A stretch of 31,107 nucleotides of DNA, from IMG/VR virus record IMGVR_UViG_3300043466_002572, positions 1 to 31,107 of that record; one strand, 5' to 3'. Made by a program: the position numbers and the translations under genes. The stretch is from a virus. How positions within the stretch are numbered: the stretch's first letter is position 1; each line of letters opens with the position of its first letter. Under the pieces are notes generated by a model that was given only the letters and a program-made list of their open reading frames with translations, made no database searches and was not told where the DNA came from. Positions 12,579-19,213 of the stretch are shown here, piece after piece.

Positions 12579-14183
12579 ATGGCCAGTGGAAATGTAATCA
12601 GCTGTAAGCAGTTTGCTTCCTTCCTCGTCTCGCAGGAACCTGTGTACGACAAGGAAGTCCTCAAGGATATCCGCCCGTTTGACGGGATGATCGGATACTA
12701 CAACACCGGATCGTTCGACGCGTATTCCGGCACCACCCATCGTTTCGACCGCTTCAACAGCGTGTTCCCGAACGTGACTGGCGCCTGGGAGAATCCGACC
12801 GGTGCGGCCTGTACCGGTCAGCCGTGCGACCCTACCGAGAACAAGATCGGTTGGGGCTGGAGCCGCAACGAATACTCGCTGGAGAAGCAGTCATGGGGTT
12901 CTGACATCCTGTGCTTCGACCAGATTATGACGAAGACGAAGGCCAAGGAGCACTTCCGTCAGATCATCGACGACGTTCTTCGCCCCGCGACGAACTGGAT
13001 CACCACGTACTACCTCCAGCGCAAGGCTGCCGAACTCTCCAGTTCGCTGCTTGGCGGTAACGCCTTCGCGTGCGCCGCTGGTCTGCCTCCGATCAACTTC
13101 TCTTGGGTTGGCGCCGGCTACACCACGCTGCGTGTGACCGACAACGCTGCGGCCGCGATTACCGCTGCCTCGCTGGGTCGCTTGACCCCGGAGATCCTCC
13201 AGTCCCGCGTGACTCGGCAGTATTTTCTGGGCGCCATCCAGGCCGGCAAGGACGGATATGATTCCCTCCAGCTGCACACCGACAAGGATACCTTCCGGTA
13301 TCTGTCGAAGACCAACGCTACCTTGTACGATGCTTGGCGCTTCGGCGTTTTCGCCCCGGCCGCCAAGGAGTTCTACAAGTACGGCTTCATGGGTTACGTC
13401 GGCGACTTCATGGTGAAGGTGCTCCAGTTCCCGCTGCGCTTCAACGCGACGGCGACCCCGGGCAACTACACGCTAGTGCTGCCGTACAAGAATGTGGCTG
13501 CCACCGAGGGCATCAAGTCTGTCTTCAACGAAGACTACGACAAGGCCCAGTACCAGATCAGCTACATCAACAATCCTCGCGCTCTGCGCGTGATGCCGTT
13601 CCGCCCCGAGGCCGTGAACCCGAATATGCCGTTCATGGTTCGGGATTACGGTGGGCGTTGGAAGTTCGCGACCAACGACTTGGGCGCGGACTGTGCGGGC
13701 AAGCCGATCGACAACAGTCGCGGCAACAAGGGCAAGTTCATTGCTGACTTCCAGTTGGCTGTGAAGCCCGAGCATCCGGAGTGGCTTGAGGCGATCTTCC
13801 ACAAGGTTGATCGTGGATGCATCGAAATCATCCCGGTCTGCGAGGCCGACCCCGGCAATCCTGCTCAGAGCTACAACTCTGCGGATCCGGTTTGCGGTGT
13901 CACCGTGCAGTTCACGGCCGTTGCGAACGACGCTGGAAACTTCGTCATCGGAACGACCGGTATTCTGTGCGACGACAACATCGTCACCAATGCTGGCATC
14001 AGCGAAGCCACTCCGGCTGCGTTGGTCGCCGCTTTGCAGACGGTCTGGGACGCCGAGTTCGGCACCGCGTCTGGCACCTGGAGTGTTGTCTCTGGCAACG
14101 TGATCCAGCTGGCCGGCAGCGCGATCGGTACGACCACTGAGGTTGTGCCCTGCACGAACGTGACCCTAGAGTTCGCGATCTAA
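12579..14183 (+). CDS. Probable major capsid protein
   Basis: A 534-residue protein with a strong ribosome-binding site (AGGAG). It has no enzyme motif. The helical-to-beta transition in the first 250 residues, the DYGGRWKF and HPEWLEAIFHKVDRGCIEI segments, and a C-terminal extra domain (about 420-534: VTVQFTAVANDAGNFVIGTT...) look like a capsid protein with an added beta domain for decoration. The protein is cysteine-rich for a capsid (for example ACTGQPCD and FACAAG), so disulfides are possible. Gene position after a regulator, and with no other capsid candidate in the window, supports the call. No database match was available. Confidence 0.75.
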   Translation: MASGNVISCKQFASFLVSQEPVYDKEVLKDIRPFDGMIGYYNTGSFDAYSGTTHRFDRFNSVFPNVTGAWENPTGAACTGQPCDPTENKIGWGWSRNEYSLEKQSWGSDILCFDQIMTKTKAKEHFRQIIDDVLRPATNWITTYYLQRKAAELSSSLLGGNAFACAAGLPPINFSWVGAGYTTLRVTDNAAAAITAASLGRLTPEILQSRVTRQYFLGAIQAGKDGYDSLQLHTDKDTFRYLSKTNATLYDAWRFGVFAPAAKEFYKYGFMGYVGDFMVKVLQFPLRFNATATPGNYTLVLPYKNVAATEGIKSVFNEDYDKAQYQISYINNPRALRVMPFRPEAVNPNMPFMVRDYGGRWKFATNDLGADCAGKPIDNSRGNKGKFIADFQLAVKPEHPEWLEAIFHKVDRGCIEIIPVCEADPGNPAQSYNSADPVCGVTVQFTAVANDAGNFVIGTTGILCDDNIVTNAGISEATPAALVAALQTVWDAEFGTASGTWSVVSGNVIQLAGSAIGTTTEVVPCTNVTLEFAI

Positions 14184-14196
14184 GCTACCACCAAAC

Positions 14197-14252
14197 GGGG
14201 CTCTCCTTCGGGGGAGCCCCTGAGGTGCTGGCAGCCGCCCGGAGCGTCCGGG
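14197..14252 (+). promoter_or_regulatory. Tandem hairpins after the capsid gene
   Basis: GGGGCTCTCC-TTCG-GGGGAGCCCC (14197-14220) is a 10-bp stem with one wobble pair and a UUCG loop. CCCGGA-GCG-TCCGGG (14238-14252) follows. The direct repeat TGCTGGCAGCC flanks the second stem (14226-14236 and 14254-14264). There is no U-run, so these probably limit read-through or protect the capsid mRNA 3' end. Confidence 0.6.
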
Positions 14253-14288
14253 ATGCTGGCAGCCTCTCACCAAGGAAAGGATTTTACG

Positions 14289-14561
14289 ATGTACGGACAA
14301 ATGATGGGTAAACGAAAGATGGACGGCATGGGCCGTATGGGCGCCGAAATCGAAGTTGTCGAGTTCACGCCCCCCAAGGAACTGCGCCTCGAAGGCGAGT
14401 CTGGCACTGCCATGGTTGACTGGCGCACCACGCCGCGTGGAACCATCGAGATCATCGGATTCGACGGCATCACGCTGGGTGAGTCCGGTCGTCAGGACGT
14501 TGAAGAGATGGAGGCCGAAGGTCCTGAGATGGAGATGGAAGACATGGAGGAGGAAGCCTGA
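14289..14561 (+). CDS. Small acidic hypothetical protein
   Basis: A 90-residue protein. ATG 14289 is chosen because AAGGAAAGG lies just ahead; an in-frame ATG at 14253 falls inside the hairpin. The first residues MYGQMMGKRKMDGMGRMG are unusually methionine- and glycine-rich. A beta-rich centre (KELRLEGESGTAMVDW, TTPRGTIEIIGFDG) ends in a very acidic tail (EEMEAEGPEMEMEDMEEEA). It may be a minor structural or head-associated protein; no family recognised. Confidence 0.65.
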   Translation: MYGQMMGKRKMDGMGRMGAEIEVVEFTPPKELRLEGESGTAMVDWRTTPRGTIEIIGFDGITLGESGRQDVEEMEAEGPEMEMEDMEEEA

Positions 14562-14562
14562 T

Positions 14563-14967
14563 ATGCCAGCCCTAACTTCCCAGGAGATCGCCTCGCTCAG
14601 CGGGTGTTTCGACTGCCTGTCGCCGGGCATCAAGGACACCTACATGGTGACCTTGCTAAACCAGATTTTGGCTGCTGCACCAGGTGCGCCGTTAACCACG
14701 ACCAGCCTGGGTGGGTTGCGGACTACTGGCGCGACGTCTGCCGCCAACTCGGCGCGGAAGAAATTCACGCTCCAGAACCAGAAGAACGAAGAGTTGTTTG
14801 TGAAGTTCGGAACCGGGGCCACTACTTCCGATTACCACATCGTGCTTCCGGCTCACAACACCGGTTCAAAGCACTCTGACGCTTTAATGCTGGACGGATA
14901 CATCGGCGCCATCAGCGTCGCTGCAACCGCCGGCAATCCCTCGTACACGTTTGCTGAATTTGTCTGA
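14563..14967 (+). CDS. Hypothetical protein, possible structural
   Basis: A 134-residue protein from ATG 14563 with GGAGGAAG ahead. A helical N-terminus (LTSQEIASLSGCFDCLSPGI) is followed by beta-rich sequence (KKFTLQNQKNEELFVKFGTG, DYHIVLPAHNT, DGYIGAISVAAT). The second half recalls the 'NxNxExLFVKFGTGAS...' pattern common in small phage structural proteins. It lies between the capsid and fibre genes, which fits a virion protein, but the role is unproven. Confidence 0.65.
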   Translation: MPALTSQEIASLSGCFDCLSPGIKDTYMVTLLNQILAAAPGAPLTTTSLGGLRTTGATSAANSARKKFTLQNQKNEELFVKFGTGATTSDYHIVLPAHNTGSKHSDALMLDGYIGAISVAATAGNPSYTFAEFV

Positions 14968-14970
14968 CCT

Positions 14971-16068
14971 ATGCCTACCCCTGCAATTCAAACCCTAAGG
15001 ACCGATGCGCAGCAGGTGCTGAACCTGGATTCCATCTCTGCCGTCCGGTCAGTCGTCGCCGCAACCTTGGCCAACGCCAACGCCGGCACGCCGCTCAACC
15101 CGAACCTGACCACACAACAGCTGTGGAACGAGTTCTACCAGATCATTACGCAGCCGAAGTCCGACATCGAGTCGATCATCGCAAACCAGCTGATGAAATT
15201 CCTGTACGCTCCGCCGGCGCCAGGTGGCGTGGGTGCGAATGGGCAGGTGATCTTCAATGATGGCGGGGTGCTAGCAGGGGATCCGCAGTTCCTGTGGAAC
15301 AAGACCACCAACCTGTTGACGGTCACTGGCTCCGCCACCATCACCGGCGATCTGACGGTGGATACCTCGACGCTGAAGGTGGATTCGGCGAACAATCGGG
15401 TGGGTATTGGGACGGCGAGTCCGAGCGAGACTCTGCATATTTCTAAAGGAAGTGCTGCTACTTTTCTTCGTATCCAAGATTCCAGCAGTTCCAATTACAT
15501 CGGAACAGACACTGGAAACTTTCGCGTATTAAACGCATCGGTGCAGGATTTGATTATTGCGACTCAAGCTGGCGTGTTCACCTTCGGCGACGGCGCAGGC
15601 GGCACTCGAATGACCCTGAACTCCACGGGGCTGGGCGTGGGGGTTACGCCGAGTGCGTGGGCATCGACGTACAAAGCAATCCAGATGGGAAGCACTGGTT
15701 GCATCAATTATCGTAACTTTACAAATGCTTTCGGGAATAACTACTACAACGATGGAACCAATGACGTTAAGATTGTCGGTGGTTTTGCGTTGAAGTACGA
15801 GCAGAACGCTTCTGCTCCGAGCCATTCATGGTGGCGTTCCACAACCGGAACCGGAACTGTGTCTTGGACTCAAGACATGACGCTCGACGCTCTGGGCAAC
15901 TTACTTCTCGGTTTAGCTACTGCCGGAACCACCGCTGCTAAGACGATCCAGATTGCCAACGGAACCGCTCCGACTGCCAACGTGACTGGTGGCCAACTTT
16001 ACGTCGAATCCGGTGCGCTGAAGTACCGTGGAAGCTCTGGCACTGTTACCACCATCGCAGCAGCCTAA
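14971..16068 (+). CDS. Probable tail fibre-like or virion surface protein
   Basis: A 365-residue protein. The first 70 residues are helical ([22 protein letters not shown]). The rest is beta-rich, with the motifs [31 protein letters not shown] and [12 protein letters not shown], typical of phage fibres with 'GIGT.SP...L.v' repeats. The C-terminus contains a G-rich beta stretch and no autoproteolytic chaperone motif. A fibre or other surface-exposed role is likely. It is separated from the other tail genes by the whole minus-strand head block. Confidence 0.7.
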   Translation: MPTPAIQTLRTDAQQVLNLDSISAVRSVVAATLANANAGTPLNPNLTTQQLWNEFYQIITQPKSDIESIIANQLMKFLYAPPAPGGVGANGQVIFNDGGVLAGDPQFLWNKTTNLLTVTGSATITGDLTVDTSTLKVDSANNRVGIGTASPSETLHISKGSAATFLRIQDSSSSNYIGTDTGNFRVLNASVQDLIIATQAGVFTFGDGAGGTRMTLNSTGLGVGVTPSAWASTYKAIQMGSTGCINYRNFTNAFGNNYYNDGTNDVKIVGGFALKYEQNASAPSHSWWRSTTGTGTVSWTQDMTLDALGNLLLGLATAGTTAAKTIQIANGTAPTANVTGGQLYVESGALKYRGSSGTVTTIAAA

Positions 16069-16079
16069 TTTAAACGACC

Positions 16080-16454
16080 ATGATTACTATCAACTGGATC
16101 ATCGAACGCCTTCTCGTTAAGCCGACCGAAGGCACTCACACCGATGTCGTCATCACCGCCGACTGGAGGTGCAACGGCTCGCAGGATAACTACAGCGGAA
16201 CCTGCTACGGCAGTGCGTCGTTCGCGCCTCCTACGGAGGCCTTCACGCCTTACGAGGATCTGACCGAGCAGCAGGTGCTGGATTGGTGCTTTGCTTCTGG
16301 CGTCGATAAGACCGCCATCGAAGCGAACGTCTCCGCGCAGATCGAGAACCAGATCAACCCTCCGGTCATCGCTCCGCCGCTGCCGTGGTTGCCGGTTCCG
16401 CCGCCAGAGCCTCCCGCTCCTGATATGTCTACCCCAGAGTTGCCAGCTGCTTGA
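16080..16454 (+). CDS. Conserved small tail-associated protein
   Basis: A 124-residue protein with the pattern TDVVITADWRCNG, YGSASFAPPTEAFTPYEDLTEQ, VLDWCF and IENQINPP, which recurs beside fibre genes in many phages (similar to DUF7936 by memory). The C-terminus is extremely proline-rich (PPLPWLPVPPPEPPAP), as in that group. The role is unknown. The gene follows the fibre-like gene after an A/T-rich gap. Confidence 0.7.
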   Translation: MITINWIIERLLVKPTEGTHTDVVITADWRCNGSQDNYSGTCYGSASFAPPTEAFTPYEDLTEQQVLDWCFASGVDKTAIEANVSAQIENQINPPVIAPPLPWLPVPPPEPPAPDMSTPELPAA

Positions 16455-16476
16455 CGCTGACATACGCTGACGCCGC

Positions 16477-16662
16477 ATGAACGAAATCACGCTGACAATC
16501 AACCAAACCGAAGCTCAGAACCTCGTCCAGTTGATCGAGATCGCCATCCGTGCCGGCGGAAGCCAAAACGGTCGCGTCGGAATCCCGCTCCAGGACAAGA
16601 TTCTATTGGCCGCATCCCAACCCGCCCCCGCCAATGCCGGAGGAGAGCCTACACAACCTTGA
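16477..16662 (+). CDS. Small conserved phage protein
   Basis: A 61-residue protein from ATG 16477: ITLTINQTEAQNLVQLIEIAIRAGG then LQDKILLAA, with a proline- and alanine-rich end. This 'LT.xEaxxLvxLldxAvkxgG' pattern is very frequent in phages of many kinds and remains unassigned. It may overlap the next gene by 29 bases if that gene uses its upstream ATG. Confidence 0.65.
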   Translation: MNEITLTINQTEAQNLVQLIEIAIRAGGSQNGRVGIPLQDKILLAASQPAPANAGGEPTQP

Positions 16663-16840
16663 GGTACGTATCGTGAGACTGGAGACCATCATCGGTGATA
16701 AAGACGCTGGGATGGTCTCCGACATCCACGGAATCAAAGCCACCCTCGAAGGCCTCAAGCAGTTCCAATGGAAGCTGTTTGGTGGCCTCGGGGTTTTGGT
16801 TGTGCTGGCACAACTCATTGGTAGGATCGGACTGAAATGA
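16634..16840 (+). CDS. Holin-like coiled-coil membrane protein (XhlA-like)
   Basis: A 68-residue protein with a coiled-coil N-terminus (LHNLEVRIVRLETIIGDKD, then IHGIKATLEGLKQFQWKLFG) and one hydrophobic segment (LGVLVVLAQLIGRIGL). This layout matches small XhlA-type proteins that assist holins. ATG 16634 keeps the full coiled coil; GTG 16673, preceded by GAGG, is an alternative shorter start. The next gene is a second holin-like protein overlapping as ATGA. Confidence 0.65.
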   Translation: MPEESLHNLEVRIVRLETIIGDKDAGMVSDIHGIKATLEGLKQFQWKLFGGLGVLVVLAQLIGRIGLK

Positions 16841-17019
16841 ACGACTCCATCAAATCCATCGTCCGCCACGGACTCTCGTTCGGTGGCGGGTTCCTTGTTG
16901 CCAAGGGCCTCGTCACCGTTGACCAGGCCAACGAATTGGCAGGTGCCGTGATCACCCTTCTCGGCGTCGGCTGGTCCGTCTGGAAGAACCGCAAGGCCGC
17001 GACTCCGCCGGCTCCTTGA
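16837..17019 (+). CDS. Holin-like small membrane protein (Pam3-gp28-like)
   Basis: A 60-residue protein: SIVRHGLSFGGGFLVAKGLV, then VDQANELAGAVITLLGVGWSVWKNRK. Two hydrophobic segments are joined by a short polar turn, and the pattern 'RHGLtfxGGxLVAKGl...GavxtLxGvxWSxWKnR' matches a holin-type family from phages (I recall Pam3-gp28). It would make pores in the inner membrane at lysis. ATG 16837 overlaps the previous stop as ATGA. The next frame begins inside its stop codon. Confidence 0.8.
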   Translation: MNDSIKSIVRHGLSFGGGFLVAKGLVTVDQANELAGAVITLLGVGWSVWKNRKAATPPAP

Positions 17020-17186
17020 ACTGGATCTACCAACTGGTGAAGGCGTTCCTGGACTGGATCCGTGAAACGCCTGCGCCGACAGTCCAAGACGGAAATGCAC
17101 CCAAAGCTCTTAAGTCTGATCTGGCTGATCGCATTGCCCATCTTCCTGGGCTGCCAGACCAAGGTGATCCTGGTCCCAAGCGGTGA
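17016..17186 (+). CDS. Short TTG-started gene overlapping the lipoprotein gene
   Basis: A 56-residue frame from TTG 17016, which overlaps the holin-like stop, to TGA 17184-17186. It reads NWIYQLVKAFLDWIRE, a hydrophobic/amphipathic N-terminal helix, followed by APKALKSDLADRIAHL and a G- and P-rich end. Its last 92 bases overlap the lipoprotein gene in another frame. The composition is protein-like, and I recall similar small phage proteins beside lysis genes. The start codon is rare and there is no long ribosome-binding site, so translation would be coupled. Partner of the lipoprotein in a spanin-like pair is possible but unproven. Confidence 0.55.
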   Translation: MNWIYQLVKAFLDWIRETPAPTVQDGNAPKALKSDLADRIAHLPGLPDQGDPGPKR

Positions 17187-17310
17187 CCCGGTGATGCTAG
17201 CAGAGCCCGTCCGCGCTCGCGTGTACGCGTTCGACAAGGACGGAAAGCTCTCAGGCCCGGATAAGGTTACCCTTCCAGCTGGGTGGTACGTGCTGCCCAA
17301 AGCCAAATGA
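17095..17310 (+). CDS. Small lipoprotein, possible outer-membrane spanin part
   Basis: A 71-residue protein starting at ATG 17095, the first residues of a clear signal peptide (LLSLIWLIALPIFLGC) with the lipobox cysteine in FLGCQ. The mature part reads TKVILVPSGDPVMLAEPVRA, then DKDGKLSGPDKVTLPAGWYVLP, a recurring pattern of small phage lipoproteins. If exported it would be anchored in the membrane. A GTG at 17062 is an alternative start that adds basic residues. Its overlap with the preceding out-of-frame gene resembles the nested Rz/Rz1 arrangement. Confidence 0.7.
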   Translation: MHPKLLSLIWLIALPIFLGCQTKVILVPSGDPVMLAEPVRARVYAFDKDGKLSGPDKVTLPAGWYVLPKAK

Positions 17311-17552
17311 TCACGTACCGAGGCCAGAAGTTCGCCGGCTACAACAAGCCCAAGTCAACCCCGGGCGCGTCCAAGAAGTCTGCCGTGCTGGCCAAGGAAG
17401 ACGGCAAGGTCGCTCTCGTGCGCTTCGGCGACCCCAAAATGCCGATCAAGAAGCACATCCCGAAGAACCGGAAGAGCTTCCGTGCGCGGCACGGTTGCGA
17501 TACCCCAGGAACGAAGCTGTCGGCCAAGTACTGGTCCTGCCGCGCATGGTGA
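17307..17552 (+). CDS. Conserved small phage protein with RARHGCD/YWSC motif
   Basis: An 81-residue basic protein. ATG 17307 overlaps the previous stop as ATGA. Landmarks are FAGYNKPKSTPG, KVALVRFGDPKM, KSFRARHGCDTP and, at the end, KYWSCRAW. This pattern is shared by a widespread family of small phage proteins in tailed and marine phages. Two conserved cysteines and a histidine suggest a metal site. Proposed roles in the family are not settled; head assembly and DNA binding are options. Confidence 0.8.
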   Translation: MITYRGQKFAGYNKPKSTPGASKKSAVLAKEDGKVALVRFGDPKMPIKKHIPKNRKSFRARHGCDTPGTKLSAKYWSCRAW

Positions 17553-17556
17553 CTCT

Positions 17557-17709
17557 ATGCAAACGAAATACGCCAAACTGGTCCGCAAGCTGAAGAATCA
17601 AGGTGCGGATGATCCTCGCGCTCTCGCGGCATCCATCGGCAGAAAAAAGCTCGGCGCGGAAGAGTTCCAACGCCGAGCCGCTGCTGGTAGGCGCAAGGCC
17701 GCCCGTTAG
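17557..17709 (+). CDS. Small basic phage protein
   Basis: A 50-residue, strongly basic protein: KYAKLVRKLKNQGADDPRAL, AASIGRKKLGAEEFQRRAAAG and RRKAAR. I recall this 'L.KKLkkQGA.dPaaLAAxIGrKKyG..kFqkmAaaGr' pattern from many phages, often beside the YWSC-type protein as here. Function unknown. Its TAG overlaps the TAA of the facing minus-strand gene by two bases. Confidence 0.75.
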   Translation: MQTKYAKLVRKLKNQGADDPRALAASIGRKKLGAEEFQRRAAAGRRKAAR

Positions 17710-18953
17710 TACGCTGAGGGCAGTTCGTCGATCGCGTCCTCCGCGTTCTTTGGCGACACCCGGGTAGCGGTCGAGGTGCCTTCGCCCTGGCCGGGTTCAG
17801 ACGACCGGACCTTGCCGACCTTCTTTTCAAGTTCGGCCACCTTCTGCTGGAGGCGGATCACCCGTAGGCGCTCGCGCCCGTAGGCCCGCGCCCGCAGAGC
17901 AACCTGGGCCTGAGCCTTCGTGATGAGGTCAACCTTGTCGTCGTAGCCCATGTCGGCGTCGATGCCCTCGCCCTTGAGTGCGATACGGACCAGGCGGTCG
18001 CTTTCGTCCAGGAGCTTGTTGCCTTCTTCGTCGCTGTCGTCACGGCCGAACAACTGAGTGTGAGTTTTCTCGTAGTCGGCAAACTGCGATTCAAACAATT
18101 CCCGCGAGCGCGTCTGGCGACTCTCCAGCTGCTTCTTTGATTCGACCTCGCGCTGGGCACCCTTCTCCTTCCATTCGGTGATGGACTTGTCCCGCGCCTG
18201 GGTCAACTCGATGAGCCGGCGGCGGTGCGCCATGATCTCGGGCGCTGCCGGGCCAAACGTCTCCTGAGCAATGATAGCCGCCTTGGCCACCGGCACGTTC
18301 AAGAGCACCATGATGTCCTGGTGATTGGCGTCGCGCTCAGTGCCGTCTTCATCGGTGACGCGGATACCTTCGATATCCCCCAGGGCCGTCTGCCAGGCAT
18401 CACGCAGGGGCGTCTCGTACTTCTGCTTGTAATCGCTGGAACGCGTGTAGTTCAGGTAGCGGACCTCGGTATCGAGTTCCTCGGCGTTCTTGCGGATCGC
18501 ATCCATCTCCGCCTTGAGAGACTTCGTGGCTTCCTCAACCTCCTTACGGGTGCCGTCAGCCTTGGCGCGCTCAAGCTCCTGGATCTTGGAGGCCAGATCG
18601 TCGCGCTCCTTCTTGGTCATCTCGTACTGCTCGCGAAACTGCTTCAACGAGGCAGGCTCATTCTTCGGGGCCGGATCCGGCGTTTTGGCAGGTGCAGCAA
18701 CCTCGGTCTTGGGGGAGACCAACTTGTCGAGGTTGAACAGGTCTTCGTTCTTCTGAGGGGCAGCCGGTGTGACCGCCTGCGGTTCTGGCGTGGCGACCGG
18801 TTCTGGCGTTTGTGGCGCGACAGGAGCGGCAGGCGCCGGCGACCCCATCGGGTTTTCAAGCGCGTTGCCTTCGAGCGCGTCGATGCCGGCGAAGGCTTCA
18901 GTGTAATCTGCGCCCCGTTCAGTTGGCGCGTCAGGTGATAGCAGCAAGTTCAT
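17706..18953 (-). CDS. Probable capsid scaffolding protein
   Basis: A 415-residue protein. Residues 1-95 are proline- and alanine-rich and flexible. From about 100 to 175 there is a long coiled coil (FREQYEMTKKERDDLASKIQ, KSLKAEMDAIRKNAEELD), and another lies near 275-380. The C-terminus is acidic and ends in DAIDELPSAY. High charge, helical content and placement directly after the portal fit a scaffold that guides head assembly. It converges on the plus-strand block with overlapping stop codons. No protease gene was found nearby. Confidence 0.65.
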   Translation of the reverse strand: MNLLLSPDAPTERGADYTEAFAGIDALEGNALENPMGSPAPAAPVAPQTPEPVATPEPQAVTPAAPQKNEDLFNLDKLVSPKTEVAAPAKTPDPAPKNEPASLKQFREQYEMTKKERDDLASKIQELERAKADGTRKEVEEATKSLKAEMDAIRKNAEELDTEVRYLNYTRSSDYKQKYETPLRDAWQTALGDIEGIRVTDEDGTERDANHQDIMVLLNVPVAKAAIIAQETFGPAAPEIMAHRRRLIELTQARDKSITEWKEKGAQREVESKKQLESRQTRSRELFESQFADYEKTHTQLFGRDDSDEEGNKLLDESDRLVRIALKGEGIDADMGYDDKVDLITKAQAQVALRARAYGRERLRVIRLQQKVAELEKKVGKVRSSEPGQGEGTSTATRVSPKNAEDAIDELPSAY

Positions 18954-19213
18954 TCAAGGTTCTGTTTTACGGTCGGTTTTTCTCTCTGCGTGGTCACCAA
19001 CCCATGAAGCTCCTCGATCAACGCCTTGGCGCCCTGCCGGCGGCAGTTAGCGTTCCAGCCGTGTTGAGGGTTTTCGGATGTTGGCAGGTTCCAGCAGAGA
19101 TTGTTGAAGGCAGCCAACAGCGCGGCTTGGAAGTTGGCGTTGTCCAGTAGGCGCTCAAGCTCCATCACGCGATCCTTGTCACGCTGAAACTCTTGCTTGG
19201 GGGTTTGAATCAT
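18950..19213 (-). CDS. Small protein between portal and scaffold
   Basis: An 87-residue helical protein, ATG 19213, overlapping the portal stop as ATGA; its own stop overlaps the scaffold start as ATGA. It reads QEFQRDKDRVMELERLL, NANFQAALLAAFNNLCWNLP and AKALIEELHGLV. It lacks a recognised domain. Its tight coupling to portal and scaffold points to a head-assembly role. Confidence 0.65.
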   Translation of the reverse strand: MIQTPKQEFQRDKDRVMELERLLDNANFQAALLAAFNNLCWNLPTSENPQHGWNANCRRQGAKALIEELHGLVTTQREKPTVKQNLE

